Shown here one piece after another: positions 40,727 through 48,994 of a DNA stretch of 64,000 nt. Origin of the DNA: Streptomyces sp. cf386 (GTDB lineage: Bacteria > Actinomycetota > Actinomycetes > Streptomycetales > Streptomycetaceae); the NCBI RefSeq assembly GCF_900103585.1, contig NZ_FNHV01000004.1:248001-312000 (forward strand). Reading direction: 5' to 3'. The position numbers and the translations under genes were made by a program. The notes beneath the pieces were generated by a model. It worked only from the letters and a program-made list of their open reading frames with translations, was not told where the DNA came from and ran no database searches. The stretch's first letter is position 1. The number at the start of each line of letters is the position of its first letter.

Positions 40727-41982
40727 GCCCGTCGCCCTCCTCGGTCCTCGTCGCCGGCGGTGGCGTCGTCGGCCTGGCCTGCGCGCACCACCTCGGCCGG
40801 GCCGGCCTCACGGTCACCGTCCTGGAACGGGACCGGCTCGGCAGCGGTGCCTCACGCGGCAACGCCGGCGAGATCTGCCCCGACCTCGTCGAACCGCTCG
40901 GCGCCCCCGGCGTCGCGGCCAAGGCGCTGACCGGCGTTTTCCGGCCGGACAGCCCGCTGTGGATCAACCCGGTGCCGAGCATCCCGCTGCTGCGCTTCCT
41001 CGCCGGTCTGGGGCTGCGCAGTACGGCCCGGCACCACACCGCCGGGGCAGCCGCGCTCGCCGCCCTCGCCGAGGGCACCTTCGAGATGTTCGAGGAACTG
41101 GAGGCGCTCGGTGTGGACGGCGGGGCCGGGAAGGACGGCTTCCTGTTCGCCTACCCGTCGTACGAGGACGCGGCGCACGGGCTGGCGGGCTTTCGCCGGC
41201 TCGGCGCGCCGGTCGCTCCCGAGGGGGTGCTGCGGGGCGCGGCGCTGGCCGAGGCGGAGCCCGCGCTCGGGCCCGCCGCCCGGGCCGGGTTCCTGGTGGA
41301 GCGTCAATGGGCCGTGGATCCCGGGCAGTTCGTGGACACGCTGGCCGAGCGGCTGCGGCGGGACGGGGCCGAGCTGGTGGAGGGCGCCCGGGTCACGGCG
41401 GTGCGGGACGGTGCCGAGCGCGTGGAGGTCCGTACGACCGCGGGGACCTACCACGCGGACGCCGTGGTCATCGCCGCGGGCGTCTGGTCCCGGGAGGTGT
41501 GCGCCTCGGCGGGGGTACGGATCGAGATGGCCGCCGGGAAGGGCTACAGCTTCACGGTGCCGGCCGAGTCGCTGCCGAAGCGGCTGGTGCACCTGGGGTC
41601 CGCGAAGGCGGTGCTGGCGCCGCTGGGCAAAGGGCTGCGGGTCGCCGGGACGATGGAGTTCGACCGGGATCCGGACCGCTTCCGGCAGGGCCGGGTGGAG
41701 GCGCTGGTGGCAGCCGCCCGGCCGTATCTGCCGGGGGCCGACTGGGAGCGGCGGGAGCAGGAGTGGATGGGGCCGCGCCCGATGACCCCGGACGGGCTGC
41801 CCCTGATCGGCCCGGTGCCGGGCCGCCCCCGGCTCCTGCTGGCGACCGGCCACAACATGCTGGGCCTGATGCTGGCCCCGGCGACGGGACGGCTGGTGGC
41901 CGGGCTGGTGAGGGAGGAGGCGGAGCCGGGGCTTGCGGCGCGGTTCGCGCCGGGGCGTAGGCGGCAGTCCCTGGACGCCTGA
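40723..41982 (+). CDS. FAD-dependent oxidoreductase (DadA/DAO family)
   Basis: Flavoenzyme of 419 residues of the D-amino-acid dehydrogenase/glycine oxidase family. FAD binding is VLVAGGGVVGLACAHHLG; the C-terminal landmarks are GPRPMTPDGLPLIGPVPG and LLATGHNMLGLMLAPATG. It starts with GTG behind AAGGAGCC and overlaps the transporter stop. It probably oxidises an imported D-amino acid, N-methyl amino acid or hydroxyproline derivative at the inner membrane face. The exact substrate needs activity data; the operon supports only import followed by oxidation. Confidence 0.92.
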   Translation: MSPSPSSVLVAGGGVVGLACAHHLGRAGLTVTVLERDRLGSGASRGNAGEICPDLVEPLGAPGVAAKALTGVFRPDSPLWINPVPSIPLLRFLAGLGLRSTARHHTAGAAALAALAEGTFEMFEELEALGVDGGAGKDGFLFAYPSYEDAAHGLAGFRRLGAPVAPEGVLRGAALAEAEPALGPAARAGFLVERQWAVDPGQFVDTLAERLRRDGAELVEGARVTAVRDGAERVEVRTTAGTYHADAVVIAAGVWSREVCASAGVRIEMAAGKGYSFTVPAESLPKRLVHLGSAKAVLAPLGKGLRVAGTMEFDRDPDRFRQGRVEALVAAARPYLPGADWERREQEWMGPRPMTPDGLPLIGPVPGRPRLLLATGHNMLGLMLAPATGRLVAGLVREEAEPGLAARFAPGRRRQSLDA

Positions 41983-42009
41983 GCGGCCCTGGTGATGTCG
42001 GCCGCGGTT

Positions 42010-42070
42010 CAGCCGCGCCCCAAAGGGGCGCGGGGAACTGCGCGACCAGCCACAACGGGCCCGCAGCCGC
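42010..42070. repeat. Streptomyces intergenic repeat with hairpin
   Basis: Perfect hairpin CCGCGCCCC-AAA-GGGGCGCGG (42013-42033) followed by GGAACTGCGCGACCAGCCAC. From memory, this combination recurs in very many copies between genes in Streptomyces chromosomes. Here it lies between the convergent oxidoreductase and a small gene, and probably works as a two-way terminator. Confidence 0.7.
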
Positions 42071-42110
42071 CAGACGCCCGATTCCACTCACCCCGGGGGG
42101 CGACGCCCGC

Positions 42111-42329
42111 TCAGACTCCCAGACTGAGCAGAGCCACCTGCAACGGCAGCGCCGGCTCCTCGGGCAGAGCCGGAGGCTCCTCGCCCCGGCCGGTGTGCGT
42201 CGGCGGGACGGCGCGCAACCCCTTGATGCCGTCGGCCGCCCACTTGGCGTCCGTCGCGGGAAGGGACAGCGTCATGCGCCGCCCGTCGGCCAGCGTGGCT
42301 TCGAGCCTGGTCGGGTCGTTCGTCTCCAT
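42111..42329 (-). CDS. Small conserved-looking hypothetical protein
   Basis: A 72-residue protein starting at ATG 42329, with GGAAG 9 bases upstream. It has a short beta-like N-terminal part (RLEATLADGRRMTLSLPATD) and a Pro/Glu-rich end. Third codon positions are almost all G or C, supporting translation. I do not recognise the family. It lies downstream of the TetR gene's reading direction but is separated from the next gene on the same strand by 123 bases, so it may be monocistronic. Confidence 0.6.
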   Translation of the reverse strand: METNDPTRLEATLADGRRMTLSLPATDAKWAADGIKGLRAVPPTHTGRGEEPPALPEEPALPLQVALLSLGV

Positions 42330-42452
42330 GACAACTCGCTTCCGTCGCGCCCGATGAAGATGATCCGGCTTCGACATGGAGGACGGATGAGCAGGCACGA
42401 TGGTTCCCGCTGACACACCCACAGCTACGACACACCCACGGCAAACGACGCC

Positions 42453-43265
42453 CTACGCCCGCTCCTTCAGCGCCTGTTCGATGGTCCGCATCACCTCGTC
42501 CAGCGGCGCGTCGGTCCTGGCCACCGCGACCAGCACCTCCCCCTCCGAGGCCACGGAGGCCGGTGTCGTGCGCGGCGCGGTGTCCCGGCCGGCCCCGATC
42601 CCCGTCCCGAACGTCCGCCGCACGATCGCGAAGGCGTGGTCGAGCTGTGTCTCCACGTCGCCCTGGCCGCCGGCGCGCAGCCAGCGCCGCAGGACGTGGT
42701 TGTGCGCGGTGACCACGGCGGACGCGGCGACCTCGGCCAGCAGCGGGTCGTCGTTGGCGTCGTCGTCGTGGGCGTGCTCGTCGAAGTGGCCGAGGAGATA
42801 GCGGGTGAAGAGGCGCTCGTAGCGGGCCACCGACGCGATCTCCGCCTCACGCAGGGTGGGCACCTCGCGTGTGAGCTTGTAGCGGGCGACCGAGATCTCC
42901 GGCCGGGCCGCGTACATCTTCATGACTTCCTTGATGCCACGGCACACGGTGTCGAGCGGGTGCTCGTGCGCGGGGGCCGCGTTGAGCACCGCCTCCGCGC
43001 GGATCAGCGTGTCGTCGTGGTCGGGGAAGATCGCCTCTTCCTTGGAACGGAAGTGGCGGAAGAACGTGCGGCGGGCGACCCCGGCCGCGGCCGCGATCTC
43101 GTCGACGGTGGTCGCCTCGTACCCCTTGGTCGCGAACAGCTCCATCGCCGCGGCCGCCAGTTCGCGGCGCATCTTGAGCCGCTGAGCGGCCGCGCGACTG
43201 CCTGCGGCACTTTCCGGCGCGTCGGGCGTGGCTGGTGTACGTGAGGACCTGGCGGGCTGGGACAT
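42453..43265 (-). CDS. TetR-family transcriptional regulator
   Basis: Ligand-responsive repressor of 270 residues. The DNA-binding domain is AAAMELFATKGYEATTVDEIAAAAGVARRTFFRHFRSK (cited as its first and last parts, about residues 38-75), with a disordered Ala/Pro N-terminal extension. The C-terminal ligand domain shows no recognisable signature. ATG 43265 is the start; an ATG 18 bases further up is possible. It lies 136 bases downstream of the 3-hydroxyacyl-CoA dehydrogenase on the same strand, so it may regulate acyl-CoA metabolism. An imperfect dyad (CGTAC at 43274 and GTACG at 43304) just upstream could serve autoregulation. Confidence 0.9.
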   Translation of the reverse strand: MSQPARSSRTPATPDAPESAAGSRAAAQRLKMRRELAAAAMELFATKGYEATTVDEIAAAAGVARRTFFRHFRSKEEAIFPDHDDTLIRAEAVLNAAPAHEHPLDTVCRGIKEVMKMYAARPEISVARYKLTREVPTLREAEIASVARYERLFTRYLLGHFDEHAHDDDANDDPLLAEVAASAVVTAHNHVLRRWLRAGGQGDVETQLDHAFAIVRRTFGTGIGAGRDTAPRTTPASVASEGEVLVAVARTDAPLDEVMRTIEQALKERA

Positions 43266-43401
43266 GACCCGAACGTACTGCATGTCCGCAGCTTGATGCG
43301 CATGTACGGGGTTTCCCCCGCCCTGGGCGGGCGGGGGCCCTCCGGCCGGGTCGAGCAGTCCGCCCCAGTCCCGGTCGCCTCTGAACCAGTCGCCGATGCC
43401 G

Positions 43402-45207
43402 TCAGCGCCGGGCATATTCGCGGAAGCCGCGACCGGTCTTGCGGCCGAGGCAGCCCGCGGCCACCAGGTGCTCCAGGAGCGGCGCCGGAGCCAGCCCCGG
43501 GTCGCGGAACTCGCGGTGCAGGACCTTCTCGATCGCGAGGGAGACATCGAGCCCGACGACGTCCAGCAGCTCGAACGGACCCATCGGGTAGCCGCCGCCC
43601 AGCTTCATCGCCGCGTCGATGTCGTCGAGGGACGCGTAGTGCTCCTGCACCATCTTGATCGCGTTGTTCAGGTACGGGAACAGCAGCGCGTTGACGATGA
43701 ATCCGGCCCGGTCACCGCAGTCCACGGCGTGCTTGCGGATCGTGCCGCAGACCTCGCGGACCGTCGCGTGGACGTCGTCGGCGGTCAGCACCGTACGGAC
43801 GACCTCGACCAGCTTCATCGCCGGCGCCGGGTTGAAGAAGTGCATGCCGATCACGTCCTGCGGACGCGAGGTGGCGCGGGCGCAGGCGACGACGGGCAGT
43901 GAGGAGGTGGTGGTCGCCAGCACCGCGCCCGGCTTGCAGACCTTGTCCAGCGTCGCGAACAGCTGCCGCTTGATCTCCAGGTCCTCGGCGACGGCCTCGA
44001 CAGCCAGATCGACGTCGGCGAACGCGTCGTACGAACCCGCCGCGGTGATCCGGTCCAGGGTCTGCGCGGCGGCCTCGGCGGTCATCCGGCCCTTGTCGAC
44101 GGAGCGGGCGAGCGACTTGCCGATCCGAGCCTTCGCGGCCTGCGCCTTCTCCTCGCTGCGGGCCGCGAGAACGACCTCGTACCCGCCCTTGGCGAAGACC
44201 TCCGCGATCCCGGACGCCATGGTGCCCGAGCCCGCGACACCGACCGAGCGGACCTCGCGGCCCGGAGTGAGGGCGTCCCCCTCCAGCGGCGTCAGCGCGT
44301 CCCGCACGACGGTGGCGCTGCCGGGAGCCTCGTAGGTGTAGAAGCCGCGGCCCGACTTACGGCCCGTCAGGCCCGCCTCGCTGAGCTGCTTGAGGATCGG
44401 GGCGGGGGCGTGCAGCCGGTCGTGCGACTCGGCGTACATGGCCTCCAGGACCCTGCGCGCGGTGTCGATGCCGATCAGGTCGAGCAGGGCCAGCGGGCCC
44501 ATCGGCAGTCCGCAGCCCAGCCGCATCGCGGCGTCGATGTCCTCGCGGGAGGCGTACTTCGCCTCGTACATCGAGGCCGCCTGGTTGAGGTAGCCGAACA
44601 GCAGCCCGTCGGCGACGAACCCGGGCCGGTCGCCGACCGCGACGGGCTCCTTGCCGAGGTCCAGGGCGAGGTTGGTGACCGCGGAGACGGCCGTCGGCGC
44701 GGTCAGCACCGAGGAGACGACCTCGACCAGCCGCATCGCCGGCGCCGGGTTGAAGAAGTGCAGGCCGAGCACCCGCTCGGGGCGGGCCGAATCGGCGGCC
44801 AGGCGCGTGACCGAGAGGGCGTTGGTGCCGGTCGCCAGGATCGTCTCGGGGCGCACGATCCCGTCCAGCTCGCGGAAGATCTGCTGCTTGATCTCGTATG
44901 ACTCCGGCGCCACCTCGATGACCAGGTCTGCGTCGGCCGCGGCGCCCAGGTCGGCGGAGGTGCGGACGCGGGCGAGGAGCTCCGCACGCTCCTCCTCGGT
45001 GAGCCGGCCGCGCTCCACGGCGCGGGCGGTCGAGGCCTCCAGCGCGGCGACGGACCGGGCGGCCACGGCCTCGCTGATGTCGATGCCGATGACCTCGCGG
45101 CCGGCCTTGGCGAGGACTTCGGTGATACCGGTGCCCATGGTGCCGAGGCCGACGACGGCAACGGTCTTGAGCGGGGACAGAGGGGTGTCGGACAGGGGAG
45201 TGGCCAT
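43402..45207 (-). CDS. Tandem-duplicated 3-hydroxyacyl-CoA dehydrogenase
   Basis: NAD-dependent enzyme of 601 residues made of two complete dehydrogenase copies. First copy: VAVVGLGTMGTGITEVLAKAG with catalytic His in GLHFFNPAPAMRLVE and the dimer part GLLFGYLNQA. Second copy, from about residue 318: VAGSGTMASGIAEVFAKGG with GMHFFNPAPAMKLVE and ALLFPYLNNA. Single-copy relatives (PaaH/Hbd) are about 285 residues, so this is an internal fusion that would fold as an intramolecular dimer. It probably interconverts 3-hydroxybutyryl-CoA and acetoacetyl-CoA, which feeds crotonyl-CoA to ccr. TGGAG lies 8 bases before ATG 45207. Confidence 0.93.
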   Translation of the reverse strand: MATPLSDTPLSPLKTVAVVGLGTMGTGITEVLAKAGREVIGIDISEAVAARSVAALEASTARAVERGRLTEEERAELLARVRTSADLGAAADADLVIEVAPESYEIKQQIFRELDGIVRPETILATGTNALSVTRLAADSARPERVLGLHFFNPAPAMRLVEVVSSVLTAPTAVSAVTNLALDLGKEPVAVGDRPGFVADGLLFGYLNQAASMYEAKYASREDIDAAMRLGCGLPMGPLALLDLIGIDTARRVLEAMYAESHDRLHAPAPILKQLSEAGLTGRKSGRGFYTYEAPGSATVVRDALTPLEGDALTPGREVRSVGVAGSGTMASGIAEVFAKGGYEVVLAARSEEKAQAAKARIGKSLARSVDKGRMTAEAAAQTLDRITAAGSYDAFADVDLAVEAVAEDLEIKRQLFATLDKVCKPGAVLATTTSSLPVVACARATSRPQDVIGMHFFNPAPAMKLVEVVRTVLTADDVHATVREVCGTIRKHAVDCGDRAGFIVNALLFPYLNNAIKMVQEHYASLDDIDAAMKLGGGYPMGPFELLDVVGLDVSLAIEKVLHREFRDPGLAPAPLLEHLVAAGCLGRKTGRGFREYARR

Positions 45208-45606
45208 CGCGGGACTCCAGGGATGAGGGTGACGACTGGAAGCGCGCCCGGGTGCGCCGAGGGGGCCCGACCGGAGTCGAAGCCGAACCATGAGCGCACC
45301 GGATGCGGTGGAAGTGCGGGTGTTGCCGGGCTGCGAGCGCACACGCCCGGTGCCGTCGCTGCGGACGTGCACACGTCCGAGGAGCGGTGATGACCGACCG
45401 GCCCTGTCCCGTGGCCGAGTCGTACTGCGGTACTTGATGTACCGAACCGACTGCTTCTCGCGGCAACTGCGTCACCAGGCCGCCGCAAGGAGTTCGCGAG
45501 TGGGTAACTCGCTCGTATGAGCTTAACCAGTGGGTAACGAGCGCGCTAGTCCCCGAGTTTGTGATGTAGGTCCCGATCGCCGACCGACCCCTCTACGCTC
45601 GGCTTC
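45208..45606. other. Intergenic control region between hydroxyacyl-CoA dehydrogenase and HEAT gene
   Basis: About 400 bases with no supported gene. Several dyads are present: GGACGTG-CA-CACGTCC (45363-45378), CGGTAC-TTGAT-GTACCG (45428-45444), and the direct repeat GTGGGTAAC at 45501 and 45531, exactly 30 bases apart, with CGCTCGT (45511-45517) and ACGAGCG (45538-45544) inverted around it. They are plausible binding sites for a regulator of the dehydrogenase gene or the HEAT gene. No clear promoter hexamers were identified. Confidence 0.45.
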
Positions 45607-46182
45607 ATGGACGAAGAGTTGCGATCACTCACGGAGCGCTTACGGCAGGAGTCCGGGGCGCCGGCCGCGTACGACCGCCTCCTCGAGACCGAGGACGCCG
45701 ACGAACTGGCGGACCTGCTCACCGCGCCGGGGCAGCCCCTGTGGGCCAGGGAGTTGGCCGCGTTCCGGTTGGGCCTCGCCGGGGACCGCCGGGCCTTCGA
45801 GTCCCTCGTCCTGCTCCTGAACCACCGTGACCCGCAGCGCTGCGCCTCCGCCGCCCACGCCCTCGCCCGCCTCGGCGACCCGCGCACGGCCCGCGCGGCA
45901 GCCGCCCTCGCCACCAACGAACTCCGCGTCGCCTACGCCCTGCATCCGGTCCGGCTCCTCGTCGACCTGCGCGCCCCCGAGGCCGTGCCGGCCCTGATCA
46001 CCACCCTGGAGCGCAGGTTGCGCCCGCACGATCCCCACCGCCGCGTCGCCCTCGCCTGCGTGGAGGGCCTCGGCGTCCTCGGCGACACCCGGGCCAGGCG
46101 CGTCCTGAACGAGGCGCTGGCCCACCCGACCCTCGCGGAGGCGGCCGTACAGGCGCTGGCGCGGATCCCGGGTCAGCGGTGA
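45607..46182 (+). CDS. HEAT-repeat protein
   Basis: A cytosolic all-helical scaffold of 191 residues. HEAT-type helical pairs are seen in WARELAAFRLGLAGDRRAF, CASAAHALARLGDPRTARAA, and ALACVEGLGVLGDTRARRVL, with the last repeat ending AAVQALARIPGQR. Such repeats bind other proteins; some relatives are bilin lyases, but no sign of that is present. It ends 4 bases before the stop of the convergent acetyltransferase gene. Confidence 0.88.
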   Translation: MDEELRSLTERLRQESGAPAAYDRLLETEDADELADLLTAPGQPLWARELAAFRLGLAGDRRAFESLVLLLNHRDPQRCASAAHALARLGDPRTARAAAALATNELRVAYALHPVRLLVDLRAPEAVPALITTLERRLRPHDPHRRVALACVEGLGVLGDTRARRVLNEALAHPTLAEAAVQALARIPGQR

Positions 46183-46186
46183 GCCG

Positions 46187-46720
46187 TCAGGCGACGGGCA
46201 GCTCTCGCGCGTACCGCACCTCGGGCACCTCGACGCCCTCCACCTCGAAGGGCTCCTCGGCGCCGTCGGCGAGGAAGCCCGCCCGTTCGTAGAAGCGGCG
46301 GGCGCGGGCGTTGTCCCTGAGGACCCAGAGGAGCATCCGGGCGTGACCGGCGGCCGTGCAGCGGCGCAGCGACTCCTGGAGCAGGGCGTGGCCCACGCCG
46401 GCGCCGTACCGTCCGGAGTCCACGTAGATCGCGTACAACTCGGCGTCCTCGGTGTGTACTTCGCCGTCGCGATACGGGCCGTGGCAGGCCCAGCCGACGA
46501 CCTCACCGGCCAGCTCGGCGACCAGGTCGACCACACTGCCGTCGGTCTGGGCGAGGTAGGCGCGGCGGCGCTCGGCGTCTTGTGCCACGTTCATGGCGTC
46601 CAGGTACGACTGCGGGACCAGGCTCTGGTAGGCGCTCTGCCAGCCGCCGACGCGGATCTCGGCGACGCGGTCGCAGTCGGCCGGGGTCATGGGGCGGATG
46701 CGTATGCGGTCGTCGTCCAT
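46187..46720 (-). CDS. GNAT-family N-acetyltransferase
   Basis: Acetyl-CoA-dependent transferase of 177 residues. It begins IRIRPMTPADCDRVAEIRVGGW, and the acetyl-CoA-binding motif is RYGAGVGHALLQESLRR (a Q/RxxGxG/A variant). The later pattern NARARRFYERAGFLADG is typical of the family. The substrate may be an amine or a protein N-terminus. It is encoded 40 bases downstream of the RidA-like gene's repeat end, on the same strand. Confidence 0.9.
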   Translation of the reverse strand: MDDDRIRIRPMTPADCDRVAEIRVGGWQSAYQSLVPQSYLDAMNVAQDAERRRAYLAQTDGSVVDLVAELAGEVVGWACHGPYRDGEVHTEDAELYAIYVDSGRYGAGVGHALLQESLRRCTAAGHARMLLWVLRDNARARRFYERAGFLADGAEEPFEVEGVEVPEVRYARELPVA

Positions 46721-46760
46721 GGCGGCACCCTAGGCAACGGTCACCCGAGTCGGCCTGCCA

Positions 46761-47213
46761 TTAACTCGGCGAACTCGGCGAACTCGGCGAACTCGGCGAA
46801 CTCGGCGAACTCGGCGAGCCCGGCACCACGGCGAACGCCTCGATCTCCATCAGGAACTCCGGCCGCACCAGCCCGGCGACTTGCACGGCCGACGCGGCCG
46901 GCAGCCGGTCGTCGGGTATGTGCTCGGCGCGGGCCGCGCGGACGGCGGGCATGTGCGCCATGTCCGTGACGAAGTAGGTGAGCTTGACGACGTCGTCGAA
47001 GGTCGCCCCGGCCGCGACCAGGCAGCGCCTCAGGTTCTCGAAGACCTGGCGGGCCTGGGCCGCCGGGTCGCCCTCGCCGACGAGCCTGCCCTCCGCGTCC
47101 AGGGCGAGCTGGCCGGAGACGGCGACGAAACGGCCCGTGCCCAGCACGACGTGCGTGTACTGGGCGGCAGGGGCGACTCCGTCGGGGGCGGGAATCCTCG
47201 TCAGCTCACTCAT
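46761..47213 (-). CDS. RidA-family protein with SPS-repeat tail
   Basis: Enamine/imine deaminase of the RidA (YjgF/YER057c/UK114) family, 150 residues. The fold runs from YTHVVLGTGRFVAVSGQLAL through RRCLVAAGATFDDVVKLTYF to RLPAASAVQVAGLVRP, EFLMEIEAFAV, which contains the conserved Arg and Glu used for catalysis. RidA proteins end soon after that; here the sequence continues GSPSSPSSPS... because of a nine-base tandem repeat (46763-46816) that runs into the stop codon. The extra tail is probably disordered and variable. It would remove toxic 2-aminoacrylate-like intermediates. Confidence 0.93.
   Translation of the reverse strand: MSELTRIPAPDGVAPAAQYTHVVLGTGRFVAVSGQLALDAEGRLVGEGDPAAQARQVFENLRRCLVAAGATFDDVVKLTYFVTDMAHMPAVRAARAEHIPDDRLPAASAVQVAGLVRPEFLMEIEAFAVVPGSPSSPSSPSSPSSPSSPS
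46763..46816. repeat. Six-copy 9-base tandem repeat at gene end
   Basis: AACTCGGCG occurs six times without a mismatch. Each unit adds three residues (Ser-Pro-Ser register) to the C-terminus of the RidA-like protein, and the outermost copy supplies part of the TAA stop. Copy number changes would keep the frame, so the tail can grow or shrink. Confidence 0.9.
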
Positions 47214-47281
47214 GCGTCCATGGTGGACCATGGGTCTGACAACGCCCCCGACGGGCCTTCAGCGGTCGGGTGGTCGGCGGC

Positions 47282-48859
47282 TCAGTGCCGGAAGCCGACC
47301 AGCGCGTGCAGTTCCGCGCCCCGCGACGACATCGACGTGACCTTCGAGTTCAGCGGCTTGGGATCGGGCAGCGCCTCGCACACCGCGTCCGCCTCATCCC
47401 CACCACGCGGCACCGTGCCGTCGGCCAGATAGGCCGCGAGGTGCTTGTCCAGGCAGGTGTTCCCGGCCAGCGTGACGGCGTGGTTGCCACCGCCTCGCTC
47501 GACCACCAGGCTGGACCGGGCCAGCTTCCGGTGCACCGTGACGCCCCCCTCGTACGGGGTGGCCGCGTCGTCGGTCGCCTGGAACAGCAGTATCGGCGGC
47601 AGCCTGCCGTTGTCGATGTTCACCGTCGGGAGCGAGGCCGTCGGCCAGAACGCACACGGCGCGTTGTACCAGGCGTTGCTCCAGGTCATGAACGGCGCCT
47701 TCTCGTACACGGCCCAGTTGTCCGCCCGCCACTCCTCCCAGTCGCGCGACCAGGTGGCGTCACGGCACTGCACCGAGGTGTAGATGCTGTAGCCGTTGTC
47801 GTCGGACGGGTCGGAGGTGCCGAACCTCTCGTACGCCTCGATCAGCGGGTCGGCGTCCTTGTTGTTCACGTACGCCGCGAACGCCTCGGCGAGGTAGGGC
47901 CAGTAGCCGTTGTAGTAGCCGCCGGGGATGAAGGTGTCCTCCAGTTCGGAGGCGCCCACCTTGCCATCGGCCGGCTTCCTGGCCAGGGCCGCCCGCATCG
48001 CGTACCACTTGGCCTCGATCTTCGAGGGATCGCTGCCGAGCTTGTATGTGGCGTCGTACTTGGCGACCCATGCCATGAAGGCGCGGTGGCGGTCGTTGAA
48101 GGCGTAGTCCTGCGCGATGTTGGCCTCGTACCAGACGTCGGTCGGGTCGACGACCGAGTCCAGGGCCGCGCGCCGCACCCGCTCCGGGAAGAGCTTGGCG
48201 TAGACCGCGCCGAGGTAGGTGCCGTACGAGTAGCCGAAGTAGTTGATCTGTTTCGCGTCGAGTGCCGCACGGATCAGGTCCATGTCGTGCACGGCCGCGA
48301 TCGTGTTCATGTACGGCAGCACGTCCGCGTACTTGTCGCCGCAGGCCCGTGCGAAGGACTCGGCGCGCTTGAGGTTGGCCCGCTCGATTCGCGCGGTCTT
48401 CGGCACCGAGTCCGGGCGCACCGCCTCGAAGTGGCCGGGCCTGCAGTCGAGGGCGGGCTTGCTCTTGCCGACGCCGCGCGGGTCGAAGCCGATGACGTCG
48501 TACTGCGCCGACACGGCCTTGGGCAGTGCGGCGGCGACGAATCCGGCAAGCGTCAGACCGCTGCCGCCGGGGCCGCCGGGATTGACCAGAAGGGGGCCCT
48601 GGTACTGCTTCGCGGTGTGCGGGACGCGGGACAGTGCGAGCGTGATCTGCCGTCCCTGCGGACGGGTGTGGTCGAGCGGGACCTTGAGGGACGCGCACTG
48701 GAGCGTCGGGTAGTTCTTGGTGCCGCACTTCTTCCAGGTGAGGGGTGCGGCGTGAGCGGTTCCCGCGGTGTGCGGGGCGCGCGCCTCGGCGGGGACGGCC
48801 GTCACGGTCCCGGCCATGAGGGCGCCGGTGGCGCACAGCACGGCTGCGCGTTTTCGCAT
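47282..48859 (-). CDS. Secreted tripeptidyl aminopeptidase-like alpha/beta hydrolase
   Basis: Exported serine peptidase of 525 residues, SlpD/SlpE-TAP type. A signal peptide ends near residue 26 (PAEARA) or 38. The mature part has PLLVNPGGPGGSGLTLA (oxyanion region), DVIGFDPRGVGKSKP, and the nucleophile in NYFGYSYGTYLGAVYA (GxSxG, Ser). The C-terminal TAP-like part holds the acid and base: ILLFQATDDAATPYEGG (Asp) and GGGNHAVTLAG (His). Such enzymes trim tripeptides from extracellular peptides. The gene stands alone; its upstream region is 135 bases to the next gene on the same strand. Confidence 0.94.
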   Translation of the reverse strand: MRKRAAVLCATGALMAGTVTAVPAEARAPHTAGTAHAAPLTWKKCGTKNYPTLQCASLKVPLDHTRPQGRQITLALSRVPHTAKQYQGPLLVNPGGPGGSGLTLAGFVAAALPKAVSAQYDVIGFDPRGVGKSKPALDCRPGHFEAVRPDSVPKTARIERANLKRAESFARACGDKYADVLPYMNTIAAVHDMDLIRAALDAKQINYFGYSYGTYLGAVYAKLFPERVRRAALDSVVDPTDVWYEANIAQDYAFNDRHRAFMAWVAKYDATYKLGSDPSKIEAKWYAMRAALARKPADGKVGASELEDTFIPGGYYNGYWPYLAEAFAAYVNNKDADPLIEAYERFGTSDPSDDNGYSIYTSVQCRDATWSRDWEEWRADNWAVYEKAPFMTWSNAWYNAPCAFWPTASLPTVNIDNGRLPPILLFQATDDAATPYEGGVTVHRKLARSSLVVERGGGNHAVTLAGNTCLDKHLAAYLADGTVPRGGDEADAVCEALPDPKPLNSKVTSMSSRGAELHALVGFRH

Positions 48860-48994
48860 GGGGTCCTCCCAGGACGGAGGGTCGCGGACCGCGAGTGTCG
48901 CGGTCCTCGCCGCATCGTCCCGGCGTGGACGCCCGGAAGAACTCGTTCCGGCGAGACTTGACCCGATTGGGTCGAGGGAAGCGCTCGAATGCTC

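Noticed and set aside
43274..43308. Dyad upstream of the TetR gene as an operator
   Set aside because: The arms match only with a one-base offset; too weak to list alone.
45290..45520. Open frame of 76 codons in the gap before the HEAT gene
   Set aside because: No ribosome site, mixed third positions, and it runs through several dyads that look regulatory.
46763..46816. Possible CRISPR-like array
   Set aside because: Nine-base units with no spacers inside a coding end; a slippage repeat.
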